From Bacteroidetes bacterium UBA5697 (GTDB lineage: Bacteria; Bacteroidota; Bacteroidia; B-17B0; Aurantibacillaceae), in the NCBI GenBank assembly GCA_002420145.1, contig DIHL01000023.1, forward strand, positions 310,001 to 374,000: 64,000 nt of DNA. The letters are read 5' to 3'. The number at the start of each line of letters is the position of its first letter. The stretch's first letter is position 1. A program made the translations under genes and the position numbers. Shown piece after piece: positions 42,090-49,944 of this stretch. The notes below the pieces were generated by a model that saw only the letters and a list, made by a program, of their open reading frames with translations, did not search any database and was not told where the DNA came from.

Positions 42090-44246
42090 TTAGAAATCAA
42101 ACTTACCTCTGTGATCTTCGATGTTTGCTTTTTCTTTTAAAGCATCAAACATTTCATAGTCAACTCTTCCTCCATTCATTCTTTCAATTTCTACTTGTTT
42201 ACCTTTGAAGTCTTTTGGTAAAACAGCTTCTGTAACTGATGCAACACTTACAACAAATACTCCGTTATCACCTTTGATAGCTTTGCTTGTTGATCCTGCT
42301 TTCATTCCAGCGGCTGTTCCAATTAAAGCATCTTCTCTTCCTATAGCTGCAACATTGTATGCAGAGAAAGTTAAGTTATCTGCTTTTTCAGCAGTTAAGC
42401 CCATTTTAGAAGCTATATCATCAATTGATTTTGAAGCACCTGCTTTCGTTTCAAATTCCTTAATAAATGTTTCCGCTTTTTTATCACGAATTGCTTTAGC
42501 AGTTACATCGTCTTTTACATCGTCTAATGGAGCAATTCCTTTTTCTTTAACTGCTACTAATTGAGCAACTACAAAACGATCTTTAAATTCAAATACAGGA
42601 GATACGTCGCCTTTCTTAGCTTTGTAAACCCAACGTACTAAATCTTTTGCGCCTTCTAAACCTGGCAATACTTTGTCACCTTCTTTAATGCCTTCAGCAA
42701 TACGTTTGTTTAATTTTTCTGCGTCTACACTTTTGTTGAAAGCATCTGCTGTTTGGTTTTTTCCAGCAAAATCACTTGCAATTTTATAGTATTCTTGAGT
42801 TGTTTCTCCACTAGGTGCAATTAATTTAGTGATTTGAGCAACTGTATATGAATTGTGACGAGTTTTAGAAACATTTAATACTTCAATAATGTGGAATCCA
42901 AATTGAGTAGGTACTATAGTAATATTACCAACAGTTCCTTGTAATCCTGCATTTTTAAATGGATCAACAAACCCTTTGTTTTCATCAAACCAACCATAAT
43001 CTCCACCTTTATCTAAAGAACCCATGTCGTCAGACATTGCTTTTACTAATGTATCAAACTTAACAGCTTTTGCTTTTAATAATACTAATAAACTATCAGC
43101 AATACGTTTTGCAACTTCTGGTGTACGTTGTGTTTGTGTTCTTTGGCTTTGTAAACCAATTAAAATATGACGAACTCTAGCAGAGTCAGCAATTGATTTA
43201 ATATCAGATAATTTATAAATTTTAAAGAATGTTCCTTCTGCATAAGGTCCAAATACAGTTCCTTTAGGAGCAGTAAATACAGATGAGTCACCAATAATCA
43301 TATTTTTCTTACCGTAGTTTGCAATGTTCACAACTCCGCCTTCGCTTTCTTGAGAAATATAAGAAGAGTCTTCAGTAGCTGTTTTTGTTTTAAATTCTTC
43401 AGCAGCACGTTGAGCATCTTTTAATAATGCTTCGTAATCTCCTTTAGAAGGCATTACATCATATGCAACGTATTCAATTTTACGAGTAGGCTCAGATACT
43501 TTATAATCGTTTTGGTGTTTGTTATAATAGGCAGCAATTTCATCTTCAGTTACTTTAACTGTTGAATCTGAAACAGACGCATAAGGTTTTAATACGAAAG
43601 CAGCATTTACCTGTTTGTTTTGAGCAATAAAAGCATCTTTAGCTTCAGCTGTAGTAACATATAAACCTTTTTTAATTAAGTTGTTGTATTTTTCAGCAGC
43701 ACGAACTTCTAAAATAGATTTCTCTAATTGTTTCCAAAATTGCTCTTGTTCTGCATTCATTTGTCCAACCCATTGGTTTAATTTAGCTAAATCTAATGAG
43801 CCATCCGGCTTTGCAAAACCTTCGTAAACTTTTCCAGTTTGTTGGTCAGTTAATTGTTGAATGACATATTGGTGAGGGTGAACTAACATTAAGTCATACA
43901 ATTCATCTTCAGATACCTCGATACCTAATTTTTTGTATTGAACTTTAATCACTTTATCATTAATTAATTGACTCCATACAGATTCAATAATTTGCTCTTT
44001 CATTTTTTCATCAATCTGAGCATTTGGATTTTGCTTTTGAATTTGAGCAATTTGTTCGTTTACTTTAGCGCTAAATGCAGGGTAATCTATTTTGTCACCT
44101 GCAATTTTACCAACTTCTAAATCTTGACCCGAGAATAAAGCTCCACCTGAACCTAATAAACTCTCTAAAATAAAAATCACTAAGGCTAAACCAACGATTC
44201 CAACCAAAAGACCTGTTTTGCTACGTATTTTTTCTAAAACGCTCAT
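42090..44246 (-). CDS. Periplasmic peptidyl-prolyl isomerase, PpiD/SurA-like
   Basis: The 718-residue protein has one N-terminal membrane anchor (LLVGIVGLALVIFILESLLG) after MSVLEKIRSKTG, exactly the PpiD arrangement, with the rest in the periplasm. A SurA_N-like chaperone region covers about 40-270. A parvulin rotamase domain lies near 350-455 (ARVRHILIG, SDDMGSLDKGGDYGWFDENKGFVDPF, FGFHIIEVL). A second degenerate parvulin-like region follows. PpiD-type foldases help newly exported proteins fold. A TATCTTTG promoter box is at 44269-44276. Confidence 0.9.
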   Translation of the reverse strand: MSVLEKIRSKTGLLVGIVGLALVIFILESLLGSGGALFSGQDLEVGKIAGDKIDYPAFSAKVNEQIAQIQKQNPNAQIDEKMKEQIIESVWSQLINDKVIKVQYKKLGIEVSEDELYDLMLVHPHQYVIQQLTDQQTGKVYEGFAKPDGSLDLAKLNQWVGQMNAEQEQFWKQLEKSILEVRAAEKYNNLIKKGLYVTTAEAKDAFIAQNKQVNAAFVLKPYASVSDSTVKVTEDEIAAYYNKHQNDYKVSEPTRKIEYVAYDVMPSKGDYEALLKDAQRAAEEFKTKTATEDSSYISQESEGGVVNIANYGKKNMIIGDSSVFTAPKGTVFGPYAEGTFFKIYKLSDIKSIADSARVRHILIGLQSQRTQTQRTPEVAKRIADSLLVLLKAKAVKFDTLVKAMSDDMGSLDKGGDYGWFDENKGFVDPFKNAGLQGTVGNITIVPTQFGFHIIEVLNVSKTRHNSYTVAQITKLIAPSGETTQEYYKIASDFAGKNQTADAFNKSVDAEKLNKRIAEGIKEGDKVLPGLEGAKDLVRWVYKAKKGDVSPVFEFKDRFVVAQLVAVKEKGIAPLDDVKDDVTAKAIRDKKAETFIKEFETKAGASKSIDDIASKMGLTAEKADNLTFSAYNVAAIGREDALIGTAAGMKAGSTSKAIKGDNGVFVVSVASVTEAVLPKDFKGKQVEIERMNGGRVDYEMFDALKEKANIEDHRGKFDF

Positions 44247-44268
44247 ATATGTTATAATTTAAGGAATG

Positions 44269-44276
44269 CAAAGATA
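44269..44276 (-). promoter_or_regulatory. Bacteroidota -7 element for the PpiD-like gene
   Basis: On the minus strand the site reads TATCTTTG, an exact TAnnTTTG match, 22 nt before the ATG at 44246 and after the pseudogene. Confidence 0.6.
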
Positions 44277-44300
44277 AAATTATTGCTGAAAAACGAAAAA

Positions 44301-44637
44301 TTAATCGCAAATAATTTTAGGGGCTAATTCTTGCGCTTGAACCCTAATTTCGGGCACCGCCACGCTTTCCCATAAAATACCTTTTAGCAGGGGACCAATT
44401 GTGTAAATATTATGGATGATATAGCCATCTTTTTGCGCATTTATGCCATATTTTATGGAATCAGGGCTAATAATTTGATTATTTATTAAATTTTGGATAA
44501 AAGGAGACTTTAATAATTCTAAATATCGCTTGACACCCCAGTATAATTAAAAGCAGCTAACGAATCAATTTGCAAAATGACAGAGCTAGTCTCTAAAAAA
44601 AGATCTATCATTGGTTTTATACTAAAATAGGGGGGGT
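44301..44637 (-). pseudogene. Truncated, frameshifted FAD/NAD(P)-binding oxidoreductase (C-terminal remnant)
   Basis: This stretch has no intact gene, but the minus strand translates to a recognisable C-terminus. Frame one gives SPFIQNLINN, DGYIIHNIYTIGPLLKG and ILWESVAVPEIRVQAQELA before a stop at 44301-44303. That matches the end of the FAD-NAD(P)-binding (PF13454-like) family, where IGP..KG.LWE...VPEIR.QA is conserved. Upstream the reading continues only after a one-base shift at a CCCC run (44536-44539), where a second frame supplies MIDLFLETSS and DSLAAFNYTG. The remnant stops near a run of seven G at 44630-44636, just before the stop of the next gene. Only about 110 codons remain of an expected several hundred. 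Confidence 0.75.
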
Positions 44638-44638
44638 A

Positions 44639-44848
44639 CTATTTTCTGGGCTCGTTGTTGTTTAATCTATCTTGATTTTTGCGCTGGTATCTGCGTAATA
44701 AGTACATAATAGCAGCAATCAAAAACACAAAAGTAAAATATAAAGCACTGTCGTTGTCTTTTATAATTAAAAAATATACAGCTATCCCTGCGCATCCTAG
44801 TGATGTAATTAACCAAACGATTTCTAATATTCTAAAAAATTTACTCAT
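44639..44848 (-). CDS. Small two-helix membrane protein in the lptC cluster
   Basis: The 69-residue protein has two hydrophobic helices (FRILEIVWLITSLGCAGIAVYFLI and ALYFTFVFLIAAIMYLL) and a basic C-terminal tail. It starts 1 bp after the lptC stop and is almost certainly co-transcribed with it. Small proteins of this type accompany lptC in related genomes, but the function is unknown. Its stop lies 2 bp from the pseudogene remnant. Confidence 0.72.
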   Translation of the reverse strand: MSKFFRILEIVWLITSLGCAGIAVYFLIIKDNDSALYFTFVFLIAAIMYLLRRYQRKNQDRLNNNEPRK

Positions 44849-44849
44849 A

Positions 44850-45416
44850 TTATAATTGATTATCGTCTATACGAATAGACCCTGTAATTTCTTTTATTTC
44901 GTATTGTGTAAAATCTTGATTGGCTTCTAAACCTTTACCCATAATAATTTCTTTAGCTGTAGTAATTTTCACAAAAGCATTCGAAATAATTTTCTTTTTT
45001 TGTTCATCCCAAATTAAATGTTCTGTATTTAATTTTTCGCCATTCACATTCACAACTTCTACATTATATTTCACTTCCATCTTTTGACTACGTTCATAAC
45101 GAACTCCATAGTCGGCTTTTAGTGTTGTGTTTTCTTTTCCTTTATTGTCGTAAAATGTCACAAAAAGACCTTTAGGCATAATAGTAACGGGTTCTTTAGC
45201 GCCCTTATCGTACTTTTGCATTTGAGGAGTTTGCAATTTTATCTTTAAAATGGTAGAATCAGAATATAAAAGGATTACATCTTTACCTGTTAAATCAGGC
45301 ATAACAGTTTTTTTACCTAAAGCCATTACTTCATCTCTGTTGGTTTCACATGATGAAATAAAAATGGACAGTACCATTAAAAGAAACAGTTTACTTCTAT
45401 TTTTTAATGATAACAT
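44850..45416 (-). CDS. lptC: LPS export ABC transporter periplasmic protein LptC
   Basis: LptC receives lipopolysaccharide from the LptB2FG transporter and passes it to LptA. The 188-residue protein has a lipobox (FISSC, Cys23) instead of the plain anchor of proteobacteria, as is common in Bacteroidota. The beta-jellyroll contains FVTFYDNKGKENTTLKADYGVRYE and KLNTEHLIWDEQKKKIISNAFVKI, with the usual LptC/OstA alternation. It follows the barrel gene by 9 bp, in a cluster coaX, barrel protein, lptC, small membrane protein. Confidence 0.9.
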   Translation of the reverse strand: MLSLKNRSKLFLLMVLSIFISSCETNRDEVMALGKKTVMPDLTGKDVILLYSDSTILKIKLQTPQMQKYDKGAKEPVTIMPKGLFVTFYDNKGKENTTLKADYGVRYERSQKMEVKYNVEVVNVNGEKLNTEHLIWDEQKKKIISNAFVKITTAKEIIMGKGLEANQDFTQYEIKEITGSIRIDDNQL

Positions 45417-45425
45417 GGTTTAAGA

Positions 45426-46889
45426 TTAATCGTATTTGTATTTAATAAACCAACGTTTATTAAATGTAAAGCCTAAAACTAAACGAACGTATTCTTCTTG
45501 TAATAAATTGTTTGAAACAGTTCCCATGCGGCCGTATTGAGCAGAAATATTTACAACTGCAATGTCATCAAAGCGCCCAATACCTACTGGCAATCCTAAT
45601 CCTGCAGATACAAAATAGTTGCTGACAGATGTGTTTTTTAAATCTAAATAACCATCTGAATAGGATACTCCTAAACGGTATTGAACACGTTTAATGTAAT
45701 TAGAGGTACCATAAGCTAATTTGTTTGGAACATAATTTAATCCTGCAGATACTCGGTAACTATTTTTAAAATCTGTACTTGGCGTGTCAAAATATTTAAA
45801 GTTACTCCAATTAGTAGTAGCGGCGTCCATTAATACAGTTAATCGTTCTCCTTTTTTTACAGAAAAACCTATGCCCATTTCTAAAGGGAGTGTAATGTTA
45901 CCTGTATTTCCTTGAGAGTTCAGTAATGTATCTTTTGCTCTTTCAACTCCAAATCCATCAATAGAGTAATTGTAAATGATATTGTTTTGTTGTGCATCAA
46001 TTGTTGTAGGCGTATTTATAAAAAAGCCTACACCAACTTTTAATTTTTCTTTTAAAGCTCTTCTTTGTCCGTGAGATTTAATAGAATCTATGGTGAAATG
46101 AGTTTGTAATCCTCCGTTAAATGTGAAATCAGAGACCTGAATAGAGCGTTGTCTTTTTGAATTATAATAAACAGATGAACCTGGATAAATAACATCTGTG
46201 ACTTGATTGATGGTTCCAAACAAATAATTAGCAGTTGCACCTATCGATAACTCAGACAAAAGTTGTTTAGCAAATTTTTTATGCTTGTATTTTGATGTTT
46301 GTTTGTATTTAATAAGTGTGTCAGCTAGGTCAGAGATGTAAAATTTATTTGCCTGATTGCGAAAAGGTTTTAAACCTGTTCCAATAAAAACTTTATTAAT
46401 CCCTCCGTCTCCTTGAAAAATATATTTCATGGTACCAACACCAGCTTCTTCTTGAGTAGAGGTGATTTTATAACCAACGGTGCTATAAGGCATAATTCCA
46501 AAGGCAGCTCCTCCAATTCGTTTAATAGGAAACCCTACTGAGCCATATGAGAAATTGATATTTTTTTTGTTGAGTGAAGAAGCCTGACTACTAATCTTTG
46601 TGAATTGAGCTTGGCCTCCTAATTCAAACGTACTTAATCTAATACCTGCTAAGCCTGCAGGATTTGCCGAATTAATAAAAAATGGTGCAACAGTATCTTG
46701 ATGGTAAGCAATAAATGATCCCCCCATTCCGGCAGGAGTTGCAAAGGTTTGTAAATTTATTTCACCTAAACCATATCTAGAATAAGGGCTTGAAGTTAAT
46801 ATTTGAGCAAATGAAAAGGAACTTAAACTTAAAAAAGCAAGTGCAATAAATGTTGTTTTCAAAAAAGTAGTATGTTTAATTTTTTTCAA
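45426..46889 (-). CDS. Outer-membrane beta-barrel protein between coaX and lptC
   Basis: The 487-residue protein has a signal peptide (FIALAFLSLSSFSFAQ) and starts its mature part with SSPYSRYGLGEIN, a motif common at the N-terminus of Bacteroidota FadL-like or PorV-like barrel proteins. Strands such as GGQAQFTKIS, VSAGLNYVPNKLAYG and FVSAGLGLPVG are typical of a 14-stranded barrel. The start overlaps the end of coaX by 14 bp. The location in an LPS-export cluster suggests an envelope role, but substrate and function are unknown. Confidence 0.8.
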   Translation of the reverse strand: MKKIKHTTFLKTTFIALAFLSLSSFSFAQILTSSPYSRYGLGEINLQTFATPAGMGGSFIAYHQDTVAPFFINSANPAGLAGIRLSTFELGGQAQFTKISSQASSLNKKNINFSYGSVGFPIKRIGGAAFGIMPYSTVGYKITSTQEEAGVGTMKYIFQGDGGINKVFIGTGLKPFRNQANKFYISDLADTLIKYKQTSKYKHKKFAKQLLSELSIGATANYLFGTINQVTDVIYPGSSVYYNSKRQRSIQVSDFTFNGGLQTHFTIDSIKSHGQRRALKEKLKVGVGFFINTPTTIDAQQNNIIYNYSIDGFGVERAKDTLLNSQGNTGNITLPLEMGIGFSVKKGERLTVLMDAATTNWSNFKYFDTPSTDFKNSYRVSAGLNYVPNKLAYGTSNYIKRVQYRLGVSYSDGYLDLKNTSVSNYFVSAGLGLPVGIGRFDDIAVVNISAQYGRMGTVSNNLLQEEYVRLVLGFTFNKRWFIKYKYD

Positions 46890-47604
46890 GATTGTAATTT
46901 AAAATATCATTAAGTCCTTTTAAAACTAAATTTTGGTGGGTAAAGATGCTATTTTTTAACCGTTTTGCCAAGAATTCGCTATCACCTCCAGTTAAAATAC
47001 ATATTAAATCAGGAAAATTGGATGTATAATCAGAAATTAGCCCATCAATTTCGGCAACAGTACCGTTTAAAACGCCTGATAATATAGAGTTTTTTGTGTT
47101 GGTTCCTATTAATTCGCTATAAGATTTATCAAACTCAATTAAAGGTAATTTACTGGTAAAATGTTCTAAAGCTTTAAATTTCATCTCTATTCCAGGCGAA
47201 ATGGCGCCACCCAAATACTCATTTTTAGAGTTTATGAAATTATATTTAATGCATGTTCCAGCATCAATCACTAAAATAGTTGAATTTGGATATAAATTAT
47301 AAGCGCCAACTGATGCCGCAAGCCTATCAGAACCTAATGTAGCTGCTGAATGATAGAGGTTAATAAGAGGTATTTTAGTTTGCGAGTTAAAAACTACTGT
47401 TGGTAAAATTGAACTTAAAGCCGAGTAAAATAACTCTAATTCATCAACTACACTCCCGATAATGGCATTTTTGGCTTGGCGAATAAAATTAAAATCTGAT
47501 AAAAGCGCACTAACAGACTCATAGATTTTAAGTTCAAAGAGATGATTATCCTTAAACAAAGCCGCTTTTACACGTGTATTACCTATATCGATAACTAAAT
47601 TCAA
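46876..47604 (-). CDS. coaX: Type III pantothenate kinase
   Basis: CoaX phosphorylates pantothenate, the first step of coenzyme A synthesis. The ASKHA-fold motifs are present: MNLVIDIGNTRVK (Asp6, Asn9, Thr10), LGSDRLAASVGAY and ILVIDAGTCIKYNFI with GGAISPGIEMK. The length of 242 is normal. The gene starts with TTG; no ATG lies close by, and a TACTTTTA box (47611-47618, one mismatch) is 6 nt upstream. Its 3' end overlaps the barrel gene by 14 bp. Confidence 0.95.
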   Translation of the reverse strand: MNLVIDIGNTRVKAALFKDNHLFELKIYESVSALLSDFNFIRQAKNAIIGSVVDELELFYSALSSILPTVVFNSQTKIPLINLYHSAATLGSDRLAASVGAYNLYPNSTILVIDAGTCIKYNFINSKNEYLGGAISPGIEMKFKALEHFTSKLPLIEFDKSYSELIGTNTKNSILSGVLNGTVAEIDGLISDYTSNFPDLICILTGGDSEFLAKRLKNSIFTHQNLVLKGLNDILNYNLEKN

Positions 47605-47690
47605 TGTTTATAAAAGTAACTAAATACTGGTTATGTGAAGTTCTATTTAAGATTTTTTAATATTTCTTTTTGTAGTATAAATATTTCTAT

Positions 47691-47698
47691 TAAATTTG
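47691..47698 (+). promoter_or_regulatory. Bacteroidota promoter for tRNA-Phe
   Basis: TAAATTTG with TTTG at 47669-47672 and an 18-nt spacer is the best complete promoter seen in the window. It lies 28 nt before the tRNA. Confidence 0.7.
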
Positions 47699-47726
47699 CA
47701 CCCCAATCTACTTAAAACTAGATGAT

Positions 47727-47799
47727 GGTACCTTAGCTCAGTCGGTAGAGCAACAGACTGAAAATCTGTGTGTCCCTGGTTCGATTCCTGGAGGTACCA
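47727..47799 (+). tRNA. tRNA-Phe (anticodon GAA)
   Basis: A 73-nt cloverleaf is readable. The acceptor GGTACCT pairs with AGGTACC, with discriminator A. The D-arm contains AGCTCAGTCGGTAGAGC. The anticodon stem ACAGA/TCTGT encloses the loop CTGAAAA with anticodon GAA at 47760-47762. The T-arm is CCTGGTTCGATTCCTGG. CCA is not encoded. The tRNA stands alone, with its own promoter and terminator. Confidence 0.98.
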
Positions 47800-47803
47800 C
47801 TTT

Positions 47804-47839
47804 AAAAGCCTTTCAAATAGTCAATTTGAAAGGCTTTTT
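47804..47839 (+). terminator. Rho-independent terminator after tRNA-Phe
   Basis: AAAAGCCTTTCAAAT pairs perfectly with ATTTGAAAGGCTTTT and ends in a T-run, 4 nt after the tRNA. Confidence 0.88.
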
Positions 47840-47850
47840 GCATTTATTGA

Positions 47851-49101
47851 ATGAATACCCCTCAACATATATTGATGATTGGAACGGTTTGGCCAGAGCC
47901 AAATTCGTCGGCTGCTGGTAGCAGAACCATGCAATTAATAGAGCAATTTCAAAAATTAAACTGGAAAATAACCTTTGCTTGTGCAGCCGCAGACAGTAAT
48001 TTTAGTATCGATTTTCATAAATATGGTATTGAAAAGATAACTATTGAATTAAATAATAGCAGTTTTGATGACTTTATTAAAAAACTGCAACCAAACATTG
48101 TTTTGTTTGATCGTTTTATGATTGAAGAACAGTTTGGTTGGCGTGTAGCCGAAAACTGTCCTAATGCTTTGCGTGTTTTAGATACCATTGATTTACATTC
48201 TTTAAGATTATCACGACAACAAGCGTTTAAAGAAAAAAGAACTTTTGTTAATGATGATTTACTAAATATAGATGTTACCAAGAGAGAAATAGCAAGTATT
48301 TATCGTTGTGATATGACCTTGATGATTTCAACATATGAAATGGATTTGCTACAAAGGTTTTTTAAAATAGATGCTGATATATTGCATTACACTCCGTTTT
48401 TATTAAATCCAATTCAAGAAAAAGAAATTTTGAGTTGGCCCTTATTTGAAGATAGAAAGCATTTTGTAACGATTGGTAATTTTTTACACGAACCTAATTG
48501 GAATGCGGTATTATTTTTAAAAGAAGAGATTTGGCCTTTGATTAGAAAAGAATTGCCAGATGCAGAATTGCATGTGTATGGCGCTTATCCATCGCCTAAA
48601 GTTACTCAGCTTCATCAACCTAAAGAGGGTTTTTTAATTAAAGGAAGAGCAGATAGCGCTCAAGAAGTGATGTTAAATGCAAAAGTGTGTTTAGCGCCTT
48701 TGCGCTTTGGTGCTGGCTTAAAAGGAAAATTAATTGATGCTATGGAATGCGGAACGCCTAGTGTTACAACTAGTATTGGAGCAGAAGCGATGCATGGTAA
48801 TTTAGACTGGGCTGGAGCGGTGAGTGATGATGTGAAAGAGTTTGTAAAAGCCGCTATTCAATTATATTCAAATAACTCCATTTGGTTAAAAGCACAACAG
48901 CAAGGCGCAAAAATTATTAATCAAGTATTTGAAAAAGATAGTCAGGCAAAATTATTAATACAAAAGATATACAGTATCCAAAATAATTTAGCATTACATC
49001 GCCAAAAAAACTTTTTAGGTTCGATGTTAATGCACCATACTATTTCTGGGACAAAATACATGTCGCGATGGATTGAAGAGAAAAATAAAAAGCCTTTGTA
49101 A
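47851..49101 (+). CDS. Glycosyltransferase, GT-B fold (GT4-like)
   Basis: The 416-residue protein has a GT-B layout. The N-terminal acceptor domain starts ILMIGTVWPEPNSSAAGSRT. The C-terminal nucleotide-sugar domain has FVTIGNFLHEPNWNAV, AELHVYGAYP and RFGAGLKGKLIDAMECGTPSVTTSIGAEAM, with the Glu of the phosphate/nucleotide-binding motif. It is likely a cytoplasmic enzyme building surface polysaccharide or glycolipid; donor and acceptor are unknown. The last codons (K-P-L-stop) form the 5' arm of its own terminator. Confidence 0.87.
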   Translation: MNTPQHILMIGTVWPEPNSSAAGSRTMQLIEQFQKLNWKITFACAAADSNFSIDFHKYGIEKITIELNNSSFDDFIKKLQPNIVLFDRFMIEEQFGWRVAENCPNALRVLDTIDLHSLRLSRQQAFKEKRTFVNDDLLNIDVTKREIASIYRCDMTLMISTYEMDLLQRFFKIDADILHYTPFLLNPIQEKEILSWPLFEDRKHFVTIGNFLHEPNWNAVLFLKEEIWPLIRKELPDAELHVYGAYPSPKVTQLHQPKEGFLIKGRADSAQEVMLNAKVCLAPLRFGAGLKGKLIDAMECGTPSVTTSIGAEAMHGNLDWAGAVSDDVKEFVKAAIQLYSNNSIWLKAQQQGAKIINQVFEKDSQAKLLIQKIYSIQNNLALHRQKNFLGSMLMHHTISGTKYMSRWIEEKNKKPL

Positions 49102-49119
49102 TTTTTACAAAGGCTTTTT
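49087..49119 (+). terminator. Terminator overlapping the glycosyltransferase stop codon
   Basis: AAAAAGCCTTTGTAA pairs with TTACAAAGGCTTTTT. The stop codon TAA (49099-49101) is inside the stem. It serves the plus-strand gene and, through its symmetry, the convergent BI-1 gene. Confidence 0.85.
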
Positions 49120-49138
49120 AATAGTATTAAATTATTGA

Positions 49139-49876
49139 TTAGTCTCTTTTGCCAAATAAACGCAATAGAGATAAAAATAAATTGATGAAATCAAGATATA
49201 AAGTTAAGGCACCCATTACTCCCATTTTCTTGAAGTCTGAAGAGCCATCATTTGCTTGAGCTAATGCTTTTATTTTTTGAACATCATAAGCGGTTAATCC
49301 TGTAAACACAATCACACTGATAATACTAATGATATAACCCATTGTGTCGCTACGCATAAACATGTTAATTAATGAAGAGATAACTATTCCAATTAATCCA
49401 ATCATTAACAAAGAACCCATTTTGGTTAAATCAGTTTTTGTAGTATAACCCGCTACCGCCATTATACCAAATAATGCAGAAGTACTAGCAAATACAACAC
49501 CTATAGAATCTAATCTGTAAACTAAAAAGATAGAACTTAAGCTAATTCCCATCAATGCAGAGAATCCAAAAAATATTCCCATTAAAGCTACAAAGGATAG
49601 TTTATTAAAAGCAAAATTCATTACTAATACTAAGCCAAGTGGCGCTAACATCACTACCCAGCCAATCATCGATGTTCCGATTCTGTTACCAAATTCATCA
49701 TACTTGTAAAGTAATTGCCCTAAATCTGGATTATATGCAAATAATAACGAACAAACGGTTGTAACAGCTAATGCTAAAAACATCCATGTAAATACAGATG
49801 CAAAAAGAGATCTTTCGTTTACAATCGTTGCACTTTCAATATCGTTTAAATTCGTATTTCTAAAATTATTTTCCAT
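49139..49876 (-). CDS. Bax inhibitor-1/YccA family membrane protein
   Basis: The 245-residue protein has seven hydrophobic helices after a short soluble N-terminus containing SLFASVFTWMFLALAVTTVCSLL. The family motifs include the helix ALMGISLSSIFLVY and the C-terminal GLTAYDVQKIKALAQ with its acidic residue. BI-1 proteins are pH-dependent calcium-leak channels or modulators; bacterial YccA interacts with the FtsH protease. The C-terminal GALTLYLDFINLFLSLLRLFG matches bacterial members. No partner gene is adjacent. Confidence 0.93.
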   Translation of the reverse strand: MENNFRNTNLNDIESATIVNERSLFASVFTWMFLALAVTTVCSLLFAYNPDLGQLLYKYDEFGNRIGTSMIGWVVMLAPLGLVLVMNFAFNKLSFVALMGIFFGFSALMGISLSSIFLVYRLDSIGVVFASTSALFGIMAVAGYTTKTDLTKMGSLLMIGLIGIVISSLINMFMRSDTMGYIISIISVIVFTGLTAYDVQKIKALAQANDGSSDFKKMGVMGALTLYLDFINLFLSLLRLFGKRD

Positions 49877-49944
49877 TATTTATTTTTTGTTGTAAAGGTA
49901 CTATATATTCAAGCTATGTGGTTGTAAAAAAATGCTAAATAAAA

